Numbered from the stretch's first letter, positions 1-10,473 are shown. The stretch: DNA of 64,000 nucleotides from Bacillus rhizoplanae (GCF_917563915.1 NZ_CAKJTI010000008.1:112954-176953); one strand, 5' to 3'. Translations and numbers: made by a program. Notes: a model not told the origin generated them from the letters alone.

Positions 1-3000
1 ATTGACAAACAGAGCGGAAATTACAAAACGTACATGCCGTTTTGTTCCCCATTTTATACGGTGCAATATCAATTACACCTTCTGTAATATCTGTCCCAAT
101 GTTTTCAAATGTACGATGTACGTATTTTTGCAGTACATCAAATTCTTGTTCACTTGCAATATCAGAACGTGCGCTAAAGCTGCCATCTTTTTTGAGGCCC
201 GCTGAAATAATATTAGAGCTTCCTGTCGTTAATGTGTTATCCATTAACCGAACAACATCAGCATCTCCAAGGACAAGCCCTTTCATTTTAAATTTCTTTA
301 AAATCTCTTGTTCAATTTCAATCTCTGATACGTCACCTTTCATTTCAACAATTGGATTATGAATATGGAAATAAAGGACTCCTGCAGGATTTGCAGTTCC
401 GCCTTGTTTCATCCATTTGCTTGCGTTTGTCGTAACAACGTCTAAATACGTCAGCATCTGCAGCGCTAAGCCGTAATATACTTCCGTTAAATCTAGTTTT
501 TTAGCGCTCGATTTATAATCAATAATACGTAAAAACGTTCCCGTTTCATCTTCTGCTTTATCAACACGGTCAATTCGGCCGACTACTTCCATTTTCACAC
601 CACTTGGTAGTTCAAATTGCATAGCTGGCAATGAATTTGTTCCACCCATACCGAATCCTACTTCTAAATCAACAGGTACAAATCCGCTCGACTTTGCATG
701 CTCTCTTAAAACAAGTGAAGTACGGAAAATAATTTGCTGCAATTTATGTTTTAAATAATGATGACGATTCGAACTTAATAAAATTTGACGCTGTAAAAGC
801 GGTGCTAATTCCTCAATGACTGTGACAGAAAGATATTCACACTCTTTTACTGTTAAATCAGCCCAAGTACGCTTTTCTTTCAACAGCTTATCAGCAATCT
901 TTTTCAAAGCTGCATGGAACAGTTCCCCGATATCTGGTGCATCTAATTTAAAAATATCACGTTCTTTCAAAGATAATCCATGCTGCGCAAAATGTGCATA
1001 CGCACAGCGATTAAAGAGTTCCATACGTGATACGCTGCCTTTAATTTTGTCACCGTATAACTCCTGACTTACAGTGTTACTCAACTTACGAGCCCGGTTT
1101 CGATAAAATAAACTTGATAACACACGGCTACTCTTCTGCTTCCATTCTGGCGACGTAACATAAAAGTTGTATACGTCCCACCAAAAAGAAAGATTCCCTT
1201 CAAAACCGTATCGTTTCCAGTTTTGCAGTTGCTGCGTTAAATACGAAAGTGTCACTTCTGGCGTTGCAACATATGAAATTTGCTCACGAGATGACAAATC
1301 ATTTACATCATTCGTTAAAAATATTTCGGCTGCAGAAGGAAACATTCTTTTCATCTTCTTTATGAAACTAGATGCTAGTAATGTTTTCCCTTCTTCGTCT
1401 GCGAGCGGGCAAGAAATATATAACTTCTCAGCTGCCCTAGTAACCGCTTGATAAATGACAAATTGTTCATCTAATAACTTTTGCCGCGCTGTTGGTGCAA
1501 GTTCTATTCCCGCTGAAACAAGTACTTCTCGTTCTTCATCAGATAATACACCATCATCTGATGGCGCAGCTGGAATAATCCCTTCGTTTGCTCCAATCAC
1601 AAATGCTGCCCGAATGTTAGAAAGACGAGAACGGTCAATATTTGCAATTAAAACTTGATCTAAAGACGGCGGAATATTAGCAAACTGGAGTGATTCTAAT
1701 CCTGTCGTCATAACATTTACAAACATAGAAAGAGACATTTTCTCTTCTCCAAGCATTTCAACGCACGTATCCAGAAGCGTAATCACTTGTTCCCACACTT
1801 GGTCATGATCATTCGCAAATAAGAAGTTCCCTTCTTCTTCTGCTCGCAAGCGTAACTCTTCTAATTTTTTCGGAACGTCTAGCTCTTCTAAAAATAAATA
1901 GACCGCTTCACACATGCTCATCGTTGTTGCTGCTCGTTTTAATCGCTTTTGCAAGCGAATAATAGGTGTGCGAACAATCTCACGAAGGCGGTTAATCTTT
2001 TCTTCCATTTCTCGTTCGTTATCTGTTTGGCCGCCATGTACACCATCTAATGAGCGGTAACGACGATATGTCCATGGTTCTTCTGAAGTCCACCGTTTCC
2101 CTTGTACCCCATACGCTAAACAGTAATTTTCAAATTCATCCATTTCATCACGTATTCTCGCTTTATTCACATCTAACGGGTACAACAGTTCGGTTTTCGC
2201 GCAGCGAAATACCGCATCGTAACGCCAATTCCCACTAATGACTTCTAAGGCTGAGCGAATTAACTCAATTAATGGATGATGAAGCATCGGACGTTTTTCA
2301 TCAATAAATAATGGTATATTATAATCAACGAACAACGTCTTGATCATATCGTAATAGCTTTCACCATTGCGAAGAAGAACAGCTATATCACGATAACGAC
2401 AGCCTTCTTCTGCTACTAACCTACGAATTTCGCGCGCAACACCTTCCACCTCTGCCCGCAAATTAGCCGCAGAATATAGTGTAATCTGTGATTCTCCTTG
2501 AAATTCTGCATACGGACGAGAATCATAATGCGCCTCTAAATGCGCAAGTGCTCTTGAAATAAAGCGCGGTTGTTCTCTCATTATAATTGTATCTTCAATA
2601 ATGATTTTCTCTTCCCTTGCTACTTCCTTTACTTTTTCATATGTTATAAGCGTCTGGTAAAATAAATCTAGCTCATTCGCCTTGCTTGATAGCGTTTGTT
2701 CAGCGAGCGTTAATGCAATTGTTATTTTTGCCCCGCATCTTAATAGTTGTCTTACAATTTCTAACTCTTGTGGTGAAAATGTATGAAATCCATCAATATA
2801 AATAATGCTATCTTTCACATACTCTGAATGTGGAAGTTTTTCAAATAAAAGCTGCATGTAATCTTCCGAATCTAAGTATTTTCCAATTAACGCTCGTTCA
2901 AAATCATCATACAGAAGCTGCAAGTCATACATTTTATTTGCCAGCAATTTCTGTTCATTTCCACTGCTATGAGCGTCTAACTCTTGCCACATCGCATACA

Positions 3001-3415
3001 CATTTGACGGCGTTAAATTGTAGCGTTTAAATTCAGCAATCATACTGCCAAGTTGTTCAAAAAATCCGTTTTGCTCCGCTGCTTTTTGGAAGACATATAA
3101 TTCTTCTTTACGCGCCTCCACAATTTTACGAAGCAACATGTGCACGCCAGATTCATCAATATGAAGGCGACTTGCTCCGCCCACTTCCTGTAGCACCTTC
3201 CACGCTAAACGAGAAAAACTAAATACTTGCGCACGAATCGAGCCGCTCACATTTCCATTAATTAATGCTTGCTGCGTTTGGAACGTCATCTGCTCTGGCA
3301 CAAGATATAAAATTGTTTCACCTTTTGGGCGATGCTGCAGTGCTTGTTGTACTTCTTGCAAACACAATGTACTCTTTCCACTTCCAGCTCGTCCTATAAT
3401 AAATCGAAGTGACAT
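1..3415 (-). CDS. addB: ATP-dependent nuclease subunit AddB (3' end cut by window edge)
   Basis: AddB is the second subunit of the AddAB helicase-nuclease, which resects double-strand breaks for RecA-dependent repair and recognises Chi. About 1138 residues are visible; family members are about 1170, so only some 30 C-terminal residues lie off the left edge. Translation from the ATG at 3415 begins [16 protein letters not shown], a Walker A motif at the extreme N-terminus. Near the left edge the frame reads [11 protein letters not shown], the closing cysteines of the AddB iron-sulfur cluster; a DYKSS nuclease motif lies about 100 residues before it. The signal peptidase and VTT genes upstream match the B. 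subtilis order yhjE-sipV-addB, and addA would follow beyond the edge. Confidence 0.95.
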   Translation of the reverse strand, partial: MSLRFIIGRAGSGKSTLCLQEVQQALQHRPKGETILYLVPEQMTFQTQQALINGNVSGSIRAQVFSFSRLAWKVLQEVGGASRLHIDESGVHMLLRKIVEARKEELYVFQKAAEQNGFFEQLGSMIAEFKRYNLTPSNVYAMWQELDAHSSGNEQKLLANKMYDLQLLYDDFERALIGKYLDSEDYMQLLFEKLPHSEYVKDSIIYIDGFHTFSPQELEIVRQLLRCGAKITIALTLAEQTLSSKANELDLFYQTLITYEKVKEVAREEKIIIEDTIIMREQPRFISRALAHLEAHYDSRPYAEFQGESQITLYSAANLRAEVEGVAREIRRLVAEEGCRYRDIAVLLRNGESYYDMIKTLFVDYNIPLFIDEKRPMLHHPLIELIRSALEVISGNWRYDAVFRCAKTELLYPLDVNKARIRDEMDEFENYCLAYGVQGKRWTSEEPWTYRRYRSLDGVHGGQTDNEREMEEKINRLREIVRTPIIRLQKRLKRAATTMSMCEAVYLFLEELDVPKKLEELRLRAEEEGNFLFANDHDQVWEQVITLLDTCVEMLGEEKMSLSMFVNVMTTGLESLQFANIPPSLDQVLIANIDRSRLSNIRAAFVIGANEGIIPAAPSDDGVLSDEEREVLVSAGIELAPTARQKLLDEQFVIYQAVTRAAEKLYISCPLADEEGKTLLASSFIKKMKRMFPSAAEIFLTNDVNDLSSREQISYVATPEVTLSYLTQQLQNWKRYGFEGNLSFWWDVYNFYVTSPEWKQKSSRVLSSLFYRNRARKLSNTVSQELYGDKIKGSVSRMELFNRCAYAHFAQHGLSLKERDIFKLDAPDIGELFHAALKKIADKLLKEKRTWADLTVKECEYLSVTVIEELAPLLQRQILLSSNRHHYLKHKLQQIIFRTSLVLREHAKSSGFVPVDLEVGFGMGGTNSLPAMQFELPSGVKMEVVGRIDRVDKAEDETGTFLRIIDYKSSAKKLDLTEVYYGLALQMLTYLDVVTTNASKWMKQGGTANPAGVLYFHIHNPIVEMKGDVSEIEIEQEILKKFKMKGLVLGDADVVRLMDNTLTTGSSNIISAGLKKDGSFSARSDIASEQEFDVLQKYVHRTFENIGTDITEGVIDIAPYKMGNKTACTFCNFRSVCQ

Positions 3416-3491
3416 GTAAACCCGCCTTTCTATAAATAAACCTCTATCAATCAGGATATATCAGAAAAAGAAGGTAATTCGAAATTTCGAA

Positions 3492-4058
3492 TTACCCTTT
3501 AGAGAAATTTGTTTGTACTTCATTGATTGGCCAATAGCGCAAATCAACTTTTCCAACAACTTGTTCTATTTTTACAAATCCGAAGTGACGACTATCCCAA
3601 CTTCCTAAACGATTATCTCCTATTACAAAGATAAATCCCTGCGGAACAACCTTTTCTCCCGTTAACTCTTCTAGAGTAAAATCACCTGTTAGCTGTCGTC
3701 CATGAATTTGCTTTTTATATGCATCTAAATATGGTTCTTCAATAAATTTTCCGTTAATATATAGTTTATCATGTTTGTATGAAATTTGGTCCCCTGGCAG
3801 ACCGATAATTCGCTTCACATAATCTTCCTGTTTATTTGCATGAAAGACAACAACATCAAAACGGTTTAACTCATCAAGTCGATAACCAACTTTGTTCACG
3901 ATCAGCATGTTACCATCTTGAAGTGTAGGCATCATCGATTTTCCTTCCACAACATACGTTGCAAAGAAAAAAGTGCGAAAAAATACAGCTAATAAAACAC
4001 CTATAAAAATGGTTCTCATCCACTCTACGCTTTCTTTTTTCCACTTTCGCTTCATCAT
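3492..4058 (-). CDS. lepB: Type I signal peptidase
   Basis: This membrane-anchored protease cuts signal peptides from secreted pre-proteins on the outer face of the membrane. The 188-residue product is the usual size for the short Bacillus Sip enzymes. One membrane segment lies at about residues 15-35. The catalytic serine is S41 in EGKSMMPTL and the catalytic lysine is K82 in YVKRIIGLPGD. The conserved GDNRLGSWDSRHFG box follows near the C-terminus. The start is preceded by a GGGAAG ribosome site. It lies between the VTT protein and addB, all on the same strand, as B. subtilis sipV does. Family certain; the exact paralogue (SipS/T/V) is not decided by sequence. Confidence 0.93.
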   Translation of the reverse strand: MMKRKWKKESVEWMRTIFIGVLLAVFFRTFFFATYVVEGKSMMPTLQDGNMLIVNKVGYRLDELNRFDVVVFHANKQEDYVKRIIGLPGDQISYKHDKLYINGKFIEEPYLDAYKKQIHGRQLTGDFTLEELTGEKVVPQGFIFVIGDNRLGSWDSRHFGFVKIEQVVGKVDLRYWPINEVQTNFSKG

Positions 4059-4108
4059 GCCACTTCCCTTTCCCTTTTCTATAACAGGGCTGCACTAACT
4101 TACGAAGT

Positions 4109-4708
4109 CTAATCTCTACTCAGTTCAAGCTTTACTTCAACTTTCTTTCCGACATACCATAAAATAAAAATGACACCGAGTACAATAACTGTTTTTACTG
4201 GGTTATGCATAAAAGAAGCAAGATCATGCCCAACGTAACTTAGCACGAAAACCATCACAAGCTTACCGAGAGAGAGAGCTAAAACAAATTGCCGTTTACT
4301 AATACGCGATAATCCTGCTACAACATTAATGAGTGCTGATGGTGTAAACGGAAAACAAAGTAAAAGAAAGATTGGTGCAAATCCTTTTCGCTCAATCCAT
4401 GTCATCGCACTGCGTACTTGTGGATGCTTATTTACAAAAGCGAAAAAACGACTTCTGCCAAAACGACGAATGATAAAGAATACAAGCAATGCTCCTATAC
4501 ATGATCCGAGCCATGAATAGAAAAAGCCAAGCCATAATCCAAAAGCAACCGCATTTGCCATAACAAATAAAAAGAGCGGCAAAGCTGGAATAAACGCTTC
4601 GATCATCGGAAGACCCATTCCAATTAACGGGCCAAACGCCTGGTAGCTTTCTAACACATGTTTCAAATTTTCTATTGTGAAATATTCTTTGATTGTTTGA
4701 AAATCCAT
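4109..4708 (-). CDS. VTT/TVP38-TMEM64 family membrane protein (YhjE-like)
   Basis: This is a 199-residue polytopic membrane protein of the VTT (SNARE-associated, DedA-like) family. Such proteins are linked to lipid movement and membrane homeostasis, but no substrate is established for this one. Hydrophobic segments lie near residues 25-50, 55-80, 110-135, 140-165 and 170-190. The family signature is visible as a G-x-x-x-P stretch (GMGLPMIEAFIPALPL), followed by FGRSRFF and the FPFTPSALINVVAGLSRI re-entrant region. It lies 50 bases upstream of the signal peptidase on the same strand and is probably co-transcribed. Position and size match B. subtilis yhjE. Confidence 0.85.
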   Translation of the reverse strand: MDFQTIKEYFTIENLKHVLESYQAFGPLIGMGLPMIEAFIPALPLFLFVMANAVAFGLWLGFFYSWLGSCIGALLVFFIIRRFGRSRFFAFVNKHPQVRSAMTWIERKGFAPIFLLLCFPFTPSALINVVAGLSRISKRQFVLALSLGKLVMVFVLSYVGHDLASFMHNPVKTVIVLGVIFILWYVGKKVEVKLELSRD

Positions 4709-4735
4709 TCTACTCTGTACCCCTTTACCTTGCTC

Positions 4736-4855
4736 TAACGGGCAGTAACATTTTTTCTAAATGAGGAGGATATTTCGTGTAAGAGCCCGATTGGTGCAAA
4801 CTTTCCATCAATGAGAAAAACATTTCTCAATAGAAGTTCCATTTTTATCTTTTCC
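4736..4855. repeat. Degenerate long copy of the bcr1-like repeat
   Basis: The stretch carries the modules of the complete copy at 31300-31448, in the same order but diverged: ACGGGCAGTAA, AAGAGCCCGATTGGTGCAAA and a final GAAGTTCCAT. The terminal TTTAT boxes are no longer clear. It occupies the gap upstream of the VTT gene. Confidence 0.55.
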
Positions 4856-4967
4856 CGTTATTACTTTACCATTATTGGACAATAAGGGGAAATAACATAT
4901 ATGACAACTAGATATATATTTATTAGTGTTCCATATTTTTAAGAGAAAATCCTGTTTCAAATAACAA

Positions 4968-4995
4968 AAAAAGGATGGCATTTGCCATCCTTTTT
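4968..4995 (-). terminator. Intrinsic terminator of the cold-shock gene
   Basis: A 12-bp perfect stem (AAAAAGGATGGC paired with GCCATCCTTTTT, 4-base loop) lies 19 bases past the csp stop codon and has T-rich flanks on both strands. Confidence 0.85.
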
Positions 4996-5014
4996 CACAC
5001 TATGATCTATAAGA

Positions 5015-5215
5015 TTATAGTTTTACAACGTTTTTAGCTTGAGGTCCACGGTTACCATCTTCTACTTCAAAGCTAACTTTTTCGCCTTCTTCTAAAGATT
5101 TGAAACCTTCAGTTGTGATAGCAGAGAAATGTACGAATACATCGTTTTCGCCTGGAACTTCGATGAAACCGAAACCTTTTTCATTGTTAAACCATTTTAC
5201 TTGACCTGTTTTCAT
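5015..5215 (-). CDS. Cold-shock protein, CspA/CspB family
   Basis: This 66-residue single cold-shock domain protein binds single-stranded RNA and DNA and acts as an RNA chaperone in the cytoplasm. RNP1 (KGFGFI) and RNP2 (VFVHF) are intact, as is the opening [18 protein letters not shown] strong AGGAGG-type site precedes the ATG. The gene is monocistronic, with its own terminator and an unusually long leader of about 160 bases that holds a large hairpin (separate entry), typical of csp genes regulated after transcription. Which of the several B. cereus-group paralogues it is (CspA to CspF) cannot be settled here. Confidence 0.95.
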   Translation of the reverse strand: MKTGQVKWFNNEKGFGFIEVPGENDVFVHFSAITTEGFKSLEEGEKVSFEVEDGNRGPQAKNVVKL

Positions 5216-5271
5216 AATAACTTCCTCCTAGAAAATAAATATAATTTGTAGTTTTCACAACATAAAAAAAG

Positions 5272-5352
5272 AATCCACACATTATCAAATGCGAAACAGA
5301 ACACATACATAATTTCCTCGCTAGTTTCACGGCATTTGATAACATATGGATT
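5272..5352 (-). promoter_or_regulatory. Structured 5' leader hairpin of the cold-shock gene
   Basis: On the minus strand, AATCCA and TTATCAAATGC pair perfectly with GCATTTGATAA and TGGATT, separated by a small internal loop; an inner GAAAC/GTTTC pair closes the apical part. The 81-base structure sits about 55 bases before the start codon and is followed by a run of seven T. It could be a temperature-responsive leader or an attenuator; the mechanism is inferred only. Confidence 0.6.
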
Positions 5353-5381
5353 GCTTGATTTAAGTATTCAACTGTACATTA

Positions 5382-5410
5382 ACTATATCATACTGAAGAA
5401 AAAATGTAAA
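5382..5410 (-). promoter_or_regulatory. Probable SigA promoter of csp
   Basis: On the minus strand TTTACA (-35) and TATAGT (-10) are separated by 17 bases. Transcription would start near 5375, giving a leader of about 160 bases. Confidence 0.55.
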
Positions 5411-5703
5411 ACATAATTTGCGAGAAGAAGAAAATATAGAAAAAAACAGATAGAACCTGCACCTAATTCTTTCTATGAAAAAAGTCTCCGACAAGACATA
5501 TTAGGGACTAAAAAGAGGGTTAACTATATGCGCACATAATAAGATGTGGGAACTCATCTACATGAAAATCATCTCACATACTCGATTTTCAAAACAGCTA
5601 AAAAAAATTCTGTTGATAACGGAAAAACCATTAGTTAACATTCCCTTTAAGTATGATATACTTATATCTATAAAACTTAATATATCAGAAAAAAGGTGAT
5701 ATT

Positions 5704-6105
5704 ATAAAAAAGTTGATTAAATCAACTTTTTTAGCATTAAGTTTAGTAATAGGGGCAGGTTCAACTGTTACTTTTGCTGCAGAAACTGAAAATTATGTTC
5801 ACAAAACACCAACAGTATATGAAAATATAAACACAAGTTCTATTTATCTAAAAATACCTGTCGACTCAAGTTTTGGATCTGGTAAAGTAGTTTGGCAAGT
5901 ACAACAACCAGATGGAACATGAGAAAATGTTGTGTATCCACTTACAAGAAACCCGCAATATTTTGTAGGTTGTGCGATGTCATTAGGAATTTCAAAACCA
6001 TCATTATCAATGCCGCAATCTTACAGAGTTAAAATGATTAACTCAACGACTAATACAACATTTATTTCTGACCCTGTAAAGATTACTCCATACGCTAAAT
6101 ACTAA
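5704..6105 (+). pseudogene. Broken small secreted protein gene (DUF5065-like)
   Basis: One frame of 133 codons runs from 5704 to a TAA at 6105 and is interrupted by a single TGA at 5920-5922. It encodes a lysine-rich signal peptide ending TFAAET, then a compact domain with the FGSGKVVWQVQQPDGT and YFVG features of the secreted DUF5065 proteins of the B. cereus group. The family call is from memory and moderate. An AAAGGTGAT ribosome site lies at the right distance from codon 5704, which is ATA, not ATG. So both a start change (ATG to ATA) and a nonsense change (probably TGG to TGA) separate it from an intact gene. Confidence 0.6.
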
Positions 6106-6183
6106 TGAATATTGTCTCGATAATAGCCGCACTGTTAATACGGAATTAAAACTCTTATTTTGATTAACAAGTTTTCTATGTAT

Positions 6184-6223
6184 GAACGAGAAAAAGGAGG
6201 AATCTACCTTCCTTTTTCTTGTT
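6184..6223. terminator. Terminator hairpin between the pseudogene and comK
   Basis: GAACGAGAAAAAGGAGG pairs imperfectly with CCTTCCTTTTTCTTGTTC across a short loop, just past the comK stop codon. It could serve either strand. Confidence 0.6.
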
Positions 6224-6231
6224 CCATATCA

Positions 6232-6810
6232 TCAATCTTCTTTCTTTAAAAGATACATCTTCTCATATGCTGGTTTTAGCTCTAAAATTTCATTTTGATT
6301 AACCATTAAAAACTTGGGCTCTGTTTGTTTTCTTTTTCTATCTTCAAATTCTGCACGCAGCTGTGCAGTTCGATTTCTTTGATTTTCAAAGCTGTTTTTA
6401 GATACTTCTAGTTTAATTGTCTGACCATTTATGAATTCAATGAGAATATTTCCATGCGGAAGTTTTGTCACACTTTCAATATGAAAATGAGATAACCAGG
6501 CACATTCTTTGCGAGAGTAAGAAAATGTGGGGAAAAAATAAATATGATCTGTAGGACTGATTGCAATCGGTGCTTTATGCGTAAAACCTGTGTATTCTTT
6601 CGTGCCGTCTTTCCGCCCGCCAAAGCTAGCTCCATATTGACGACAGCTTTGCTCCACAATCTCAAGTGGTTTTTGGTACACAAAAAACTCATCACTTTCT
6701 TCAATCACGCGCGTCACAATTCGTTTATCTTTCAAAACAATTGGAAGTAGAGCAATCGTTTTTGAATTAATAATGTACTGTGGCGTGTATTTTTCAGCTT
6801 CACTAGTCAT
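6232..6810 (-). CDS. comK: Competence transcription factor ComK
   Basis: ComK is the master activator of DNA-uptake genes in Bacillus; it binds AT-rich boxes (AAAA-N5-TTTT) as a dimer of dimers. From the ATG at 6810 the product is 192 residues, exactly the B. subtilis length. That start is preferred over the in-frame ATG at 6831 because an AAAGGAGAG site precedes it by the normal spacing. Recognisable stretches are YIINSKTIALLP near the N-terminus, SCRQYGASFGGRKDGT, and ISPTDHIYFFPTFSY followed by C-W-L-S-H-F-H. B. cereus-group genomes carry two comK paralogues; which one this is was not resolved. No clear ComK box was seen upstream. Confidence 0.9.
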   Translation of the reverse strand: MTSEAEKYTPQYIINSKTIALLPIVLKDKRIVTRVIEESDEFFVYQKPLEIVEQSCRQYGASFGGRKDGTKEYTGFTHKAPIAISPTDHIYFFPTFSYSRKECAWLSHFHIESVTKLPHGNILIEFINGQTIKLEVSKNSFENQRNRTAQLRAEFEDRKRKQTEPKFLMVNQNEILELKPAYEKMYLLKKED

Positions 6811-7061
6811 CTTTTTTCTCTCCTTTTTCATTTTTAGATAATTTTTATGTAATTATCTACATGGATAATTGTACCATTTCAATTTAGGAATACTCGTCAT
6901 TTTCATTTTTTTTACAATTTCTTATTATTAGATTAAAGTTTCCTTTTATATATCTTTATAAATACTAAATTTAAATAGCGTATTCTTCCTGTATAAAATA
7001 ACATTTCCTTATATGAAACTTTATACTCTAACCTTTCGAAATATTTGTAACAAAAGAAAAA

Positions 7062-7085
7062 GCCAGCTCGAAAGCTGACTCTCTC
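7062..7085 (-). terminator. Terminator of aceA
   Basis: On the minus strand GTCAGCT-TTCG-AGCTGGC is followed by TTTTTCTTTT, directly after the aceA stop codon. Confidence 0.85.
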
Positions 7086-7090
7086 TATTA

Positions 7091-8365
7091 TCATCGCGTA
7101 AACTGCTCTTCCTCTGTAGATCCTTTCAATGCTGTTGTCGACGAAGTTCCGCCCGTAACCACTTGTGCTACTTCATCAAAGTATCCTGTACCTACTTCGC
7201 GTTGATGACGCGTTGCAGAATAGCCGTATTGCTCTGCTGCAAATTCAGCTTGCTGCAGTTCTGAGTAGGCAGCCATACCTCGTTCTTTGTAACCGCGCGC
7301 TAATTCAAACATGCCGTAGTTTAAAGCATGGAAACCAGCAAGCGTTACAAATTGGAATTTATATCCGTAAGATGCAATTTCTTTTTGGAAGTTTGCAATT
7401 GTTTCATCATCTAATTTTTTCTTCCAGTTAAAGGACGGCGAACAGTTGTAAGCTAATAGTTTACCAGGGAATTTTTCATGAATTGCTTCTGCAAAACGTT
7501 TCGCATCTTCTAAATTCGGTTCAGATGTTTCACACCATACAAGATCTGCATACGGTGCATATGCTAAGCCGCGCGCAATCGCTTGGTCAAGTCCAGCTTT
7601 CGTACGGAAGAATCCTTCCGGTGTTCTTTCTCCTGTAATAAACGACTTATCAACAGGATCAATATCACTTGTAATTAGATCAGCTGCATCTGCATCCGTT
7701 CTTGCGATAATGAGCGTTGGTACTCCCATTACATCAGCCGCAAGACGTGCTGATACTAAATTGCGCACTGCCGTTTGTGTAGGTAGTAATACTTTTCCGC
7801 CTAAATGACCACATTTCTTTTCCGAAGAAAGCTGATCTTCAAAGTGAACACCAGCCGCTCCTGCTTCAATCATTCCTTTCATGAGTTCAAATACATTAAG
7901 CTGTCCGCCAAAGCCAGCTTCTGCATCGGCAACAATTGGTACAAAGTAATCAATATCACCACTGCCTTCCATATGCTGAATTTGATCAGCACGCTGTAGT
8001 GTTTGATTAATACGCTTTACAACTGCCGGCACACTATTTGCTGGGTACAAGCTTTGGTCTGGGTACATTTGTCCTGCCAAGTTTGCATCTGCTGCTACTT
8101 GCCAGCCGCTTAAATAAATTGCTTGCAAACCTGCCTTTACTTGCTGCATTGCTTGATTCCCAGTTAATGCTCCTAATGCATGAATGTAATCTTCACTATG
8201 AAGAGAATTCCAAAGCTTTTCCGCGCCGCGGCGTGCTAACGTATATTCAATATCAATCGATCCGCGCAAACGAATGACATCTTCTGCAGAATATGGACGT
8301 GTAACCCCTTTCCAGCGTTTAAGCTCCCAACTCTCTTGTAACTGTTGTACTCTTTCATTTACCAT
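7091..8365 (-). CDS. aceA: Isocitrate lyase
   Basis: AceA splits isocitrate into glyoxylate and succinate, the first step of the glyoxylate shunt, allowing growth on acetate or fatty acids. The product is 424 residues from the ATG at 8365, chosen because GGGG lies nine bases before it; an ATG nine bases earlier has no spacing for that site. The catalytic [11 protein letters not shown] motif is intact, as are [16 protein letters not shown] and YNCSPSFNW. It follows aceB on the same strand with only a repeat between, so the two form an aceB-aceA operon. B. subtilis lacks both genes; they are normal in the B. cereus group. Confidence 0.96.
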   Translation of the reverse strand: MVNERVQQLQESWELKRWKGVTRPYSAEDVIRLRGSIDIEYTLARRGAEKLWNSLHSEDYIHALGALTGNQAMQQVKAGLQAIYLSGWQVAADANLAGQMYPDQSLYPANSVPAVVKRINQTLQRADQIQHMEGSGDIDYFVPIVADAEAGFGGQLNVFELMKGMIEAGAAGVHFEDQLSSEKKCGHLGGKVLLPTQTAVRNLVSARLAADVMGVPTLIIARTDADAADLITSDIDPVDKSFITGERTPEGFFRTKAGLDQAIARGLAYAPYADLVWCETSEPNLEDAKRFAEAIHEKFPGKLLAYNCSPSFNWKKKLDDETIANFQKEIASYGYKFQFVTLAGFHALNYGMFELARGYKERGMAAYSELQQAEFAAEQYGYSATRHQREVGTGYFDEVAQVVTGGTSSTTALKGSTEEEQFTR

Positions 8366-8387
8366 TTCTTCCATCCCCTTTTCTTCA

Positions 8388-8441
8388 TTTATCCCGCTAT
8401 TTACGGGCAGTAAGACTCCACTGATGGAGACTTCACTTTAT
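8388..8441. repeat. Short bcr1-like repeat inside the aceB-aceA operon
   Basis: The 54-base element has TTTAT at both ends, an inverted CCCGC...GCGGG-like core (here CCCGCTATTTACGGG) and a CCACTGATGG / CTTCACTTTAT end. The aceB stop codon lies within its right terminal box. Confidence 0.8.
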
Positions 8442-10027
8442 AAAATTTCATACCCTGGTAACGTTAAAAACGACTCAAATTCATCATTCATAACAAGAGT
8501 AGTAAATAATTTCGTAGCTTCTATAAATCGTCCTTTTTCAAAACGATCCCTACCAATCTCTTGTTCTATTTTTGCTAACTCTTCTGTTTTGAACTGTTCT
8601 ACCAGCGCAAACGTAATCTTTCTTCCATCCTCTAACTTTCCTTCCTCGTGACGAATCCATTGCCACACTTGTGCACGTGAAATTTCTGCGGTTGCCGCAT
8701 CTTCCATTAAATTACAAATCGGTGCTGCGCCTCTGCCGCTTAACCACGATGCAATATATTGAATCCCAACGCTAATATTTGTACGAAGGCCGGCTTCTGT
8801 AATCGTTCCCACAGGAACTTCTAATAAATCTTGTTCTGTTATACTAATTTCTTCTCGTTTTCGATATATTTGATTTGGTGTTTTCATAATGCGATCAAAT
8901 ACTTCCATCGCTACAGGTACAAGTCCCGGGTGGGCAACCCAAGTCCCATCATGTCCATCACACGCCTCACGCTCTTTATCGGCACGTACTTTCTCAAATG
9001 CAGCTTCATTCGCTACCGAATCGTTCTTAATTGGAATTTGTGCTGCCATCCCTCCCATTGCCGGTGCATTGCGGCGATGGCACGTTTGAATCACACGCAA
9101 ACAATAAGCGCGCATAAACGGAACACTCATCGTCACCTGTGCCCGGTCCGGAAGTAGAAACTGTTTATGATTGCGGAAAGTTTTTAAGAAGCTAAAAATA
9201 TAATCCCAACGTCCGCAATTTAACCCTGCTGAATGATCGCGAAGCTCATATAAAATTTCATCCATCTCAAATGAAGCGTGAATCGTTTCTAAAAGTGCGG
9301 TTGCTTTAATCGTTCCATTTGGAATATCAATATATTTTTGTGCAAATACGAACACATCATTCCATAGTCTCGCTTCTAAGTAACTCTCCATTTTAGGTAA
9401 GTAAAAGTATGGACCGCTCCCTTTTTTTATTAACGCTTTTGCATTATGAAAAAAGAACAGTCCAAAATCTAATAAACTGCCTGATATTTCTTCACCATCT
9501 ATTAACACATGCTTTTCTTGTAAATGCCATCCACGTGGACGTACCATTAATACAGCTGTTCGTTCATTGAGACAATACTCTTTACCATTTGAATTGTCAT
9601 ATGAAATCGTTCCCTTAACTGCATCTCGTAAGTTTATTTGTCCTTCAATTGAATTTTGCCATGTCGGTGCATTAGAATCTTCAAAATCTGCCATAAATAT
9701 ACGTGCTCCTGAATTCAGAGCATTTATAACCATCTTGCGATCAACCGGACCTGTAATTTCTACGCGGCGGTCTTGTAAATCATCCGGAAGCGGCGCAATG
9801 GTCCAATCATCCACTCGAACATGTGCAGTTTCCTCTAAAAAATACAGCAACTCTCCTGTATCAATTCTCTTTCGTTTTTCTATTCGTTTCTGTAGTAATT
9901 CTTTACGGCGCTCGTTAAAATTCTTATGCAGCTCTTTTAAAAACGAGAGTGCTTCTGGTGTCAAAATCTCCAAATACGCCGGTAATACTTCTCCAACGAG
10001 TGTGACCCGTGAAGTTTGTGTCGACAT
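8438..10027 (-). CDS. aceB: Malate synthase A
   Basis: AceB condenses glyoxylate with acetyl-CoA to malate, the second glyoxylate-shunt reaction. The 529-residue length fits the A isoform. Visible family features are MADFEDSNAPTW, the VRPRGWHL stretch, the LLETIHASFEMDEILYELRDHSAGLNCGRWDYIFS core with the catalytic acidic residues, and the C-terminal LMEDAATAEISRAQVWQW. The start follows an AAGGAGA site. It is the promoter-proximal gene of the pair; no convincing catabolite-response element was found by eye in the upstream region. Its stop codon falls in the end box of a mobile-type repeat, so the 3' boundary was probably set by that insertion. Confidence 0.96.
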   Translation of the reverse strand: MSTQTSRVTLVGEVLPAYLEILTPEALSFLKELHKNFNERRKELLQKRIEKRKRIDTGELLYFLEETAHVRVDDWTIAPLPDDLQDRRVEITGPVDRKMVINALNSGARIFMADFEDSNAPTWQNSIEGQINLRDAVKGTISYDNSNGKEYCLNERTAVLMVRPRGWHLQEKHVLIDGEEISGSLLDFGLFFFHNAKALIKKGSGPYFYLPKMESYLEARLWNDVFVFAQKYIDIPNGTIKATALLETIHASFEMDEILYELRDHSAGLNCGRWDYIFSFLKTFRNHKQFLLPDRAQVTMSVPFMRAYCLRVIQTCHRRNAPAMGGMAAQIPIKNDSVANEAAFEKVRADKEREACDGHDGTWVAHPGLVPVAMEVFDRIMKTPNQIYRKREEISITEQDLLEVPVGTITEAGLRTNISVGIQYIASWLSGRGAAPICNLMEDAATAEISRAQVWQWIRHEEGKLEDGRKITFALVEQFKTEELAKIEQEIGRDRFEKGRFIEATKLFTTLVMNDEFESFLTLPGYEIL

Positions 10028-10338
10028 ATTAGCATCTCCTTCTCTTCAAACTGTTTTATAACAGATTTGATTTTATGTTTATATTATATAACAAAAAATC
10101 AGAAAAGGAATATTTTTTTTGAATATTTTAACAACATTCAAAAATTGGTTTATCCATACTTATCACATCAATTTTTTAAAAAAACAAAATATATAGGTAT
10201 TACAATCACAACAACCGAGTTAAGTTGAGGCATATTCAGGCCTAAATTACGCAAAAGTAGCTGTAGATGAAAACTCCCACCTTAAAATAGGCTACGCCCC
10301 GTACGTTTTGAAGATGAAGTTTCATTTCCAATTTTTAC

Positions 10339-10392
10339 ATAAAGCGAAACTTCCATCAGTGGGGTTCTTACTGCCCGTTAATACGGGATAAA
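10339..10392. repeat. Short bcr1-like repeat downstream of rsgI
   Basis: ATAAA boxes bound GAAACTTCCATCAGTGGGG and CTGCCCGTTAATACGGG. It is oriented opposite to the copy at 8388. The rest of 10028-10338 is AT-rich and holds nothing I can name. Confidence 0.8.
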
Positions 10393-10426
10393 AAAAGCAT
10401 AAGGTGTACAACACCCTATGCTTTTT
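10392..10426 (-). terminator. Terminator of sigI-rsgI
   Basis: AAAAAGCATAAGGTGT pairs with ACACCCTATGCTTTTT (one mismatch) across a 3-base loop, 47 bases past the rsgI stop. Confidence 0.8.
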
Positions 10427-10473
10427 AAATACTCTATAGATTTTTCTTTCCCCTCATGTTTTGGAGCAGGGAC

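Noticed and set aside
42-1658. Several plus-strand frames in the first 3 kb
   Set aside because: They are antisense to addB, whose frame is open throughout and matches the family.
6811-7060. ComK boxes upstream of comK
   Set aside because: AT-rich near matches exist, but no pair of AAAA-N5-TTTT boxes at helical spacing.
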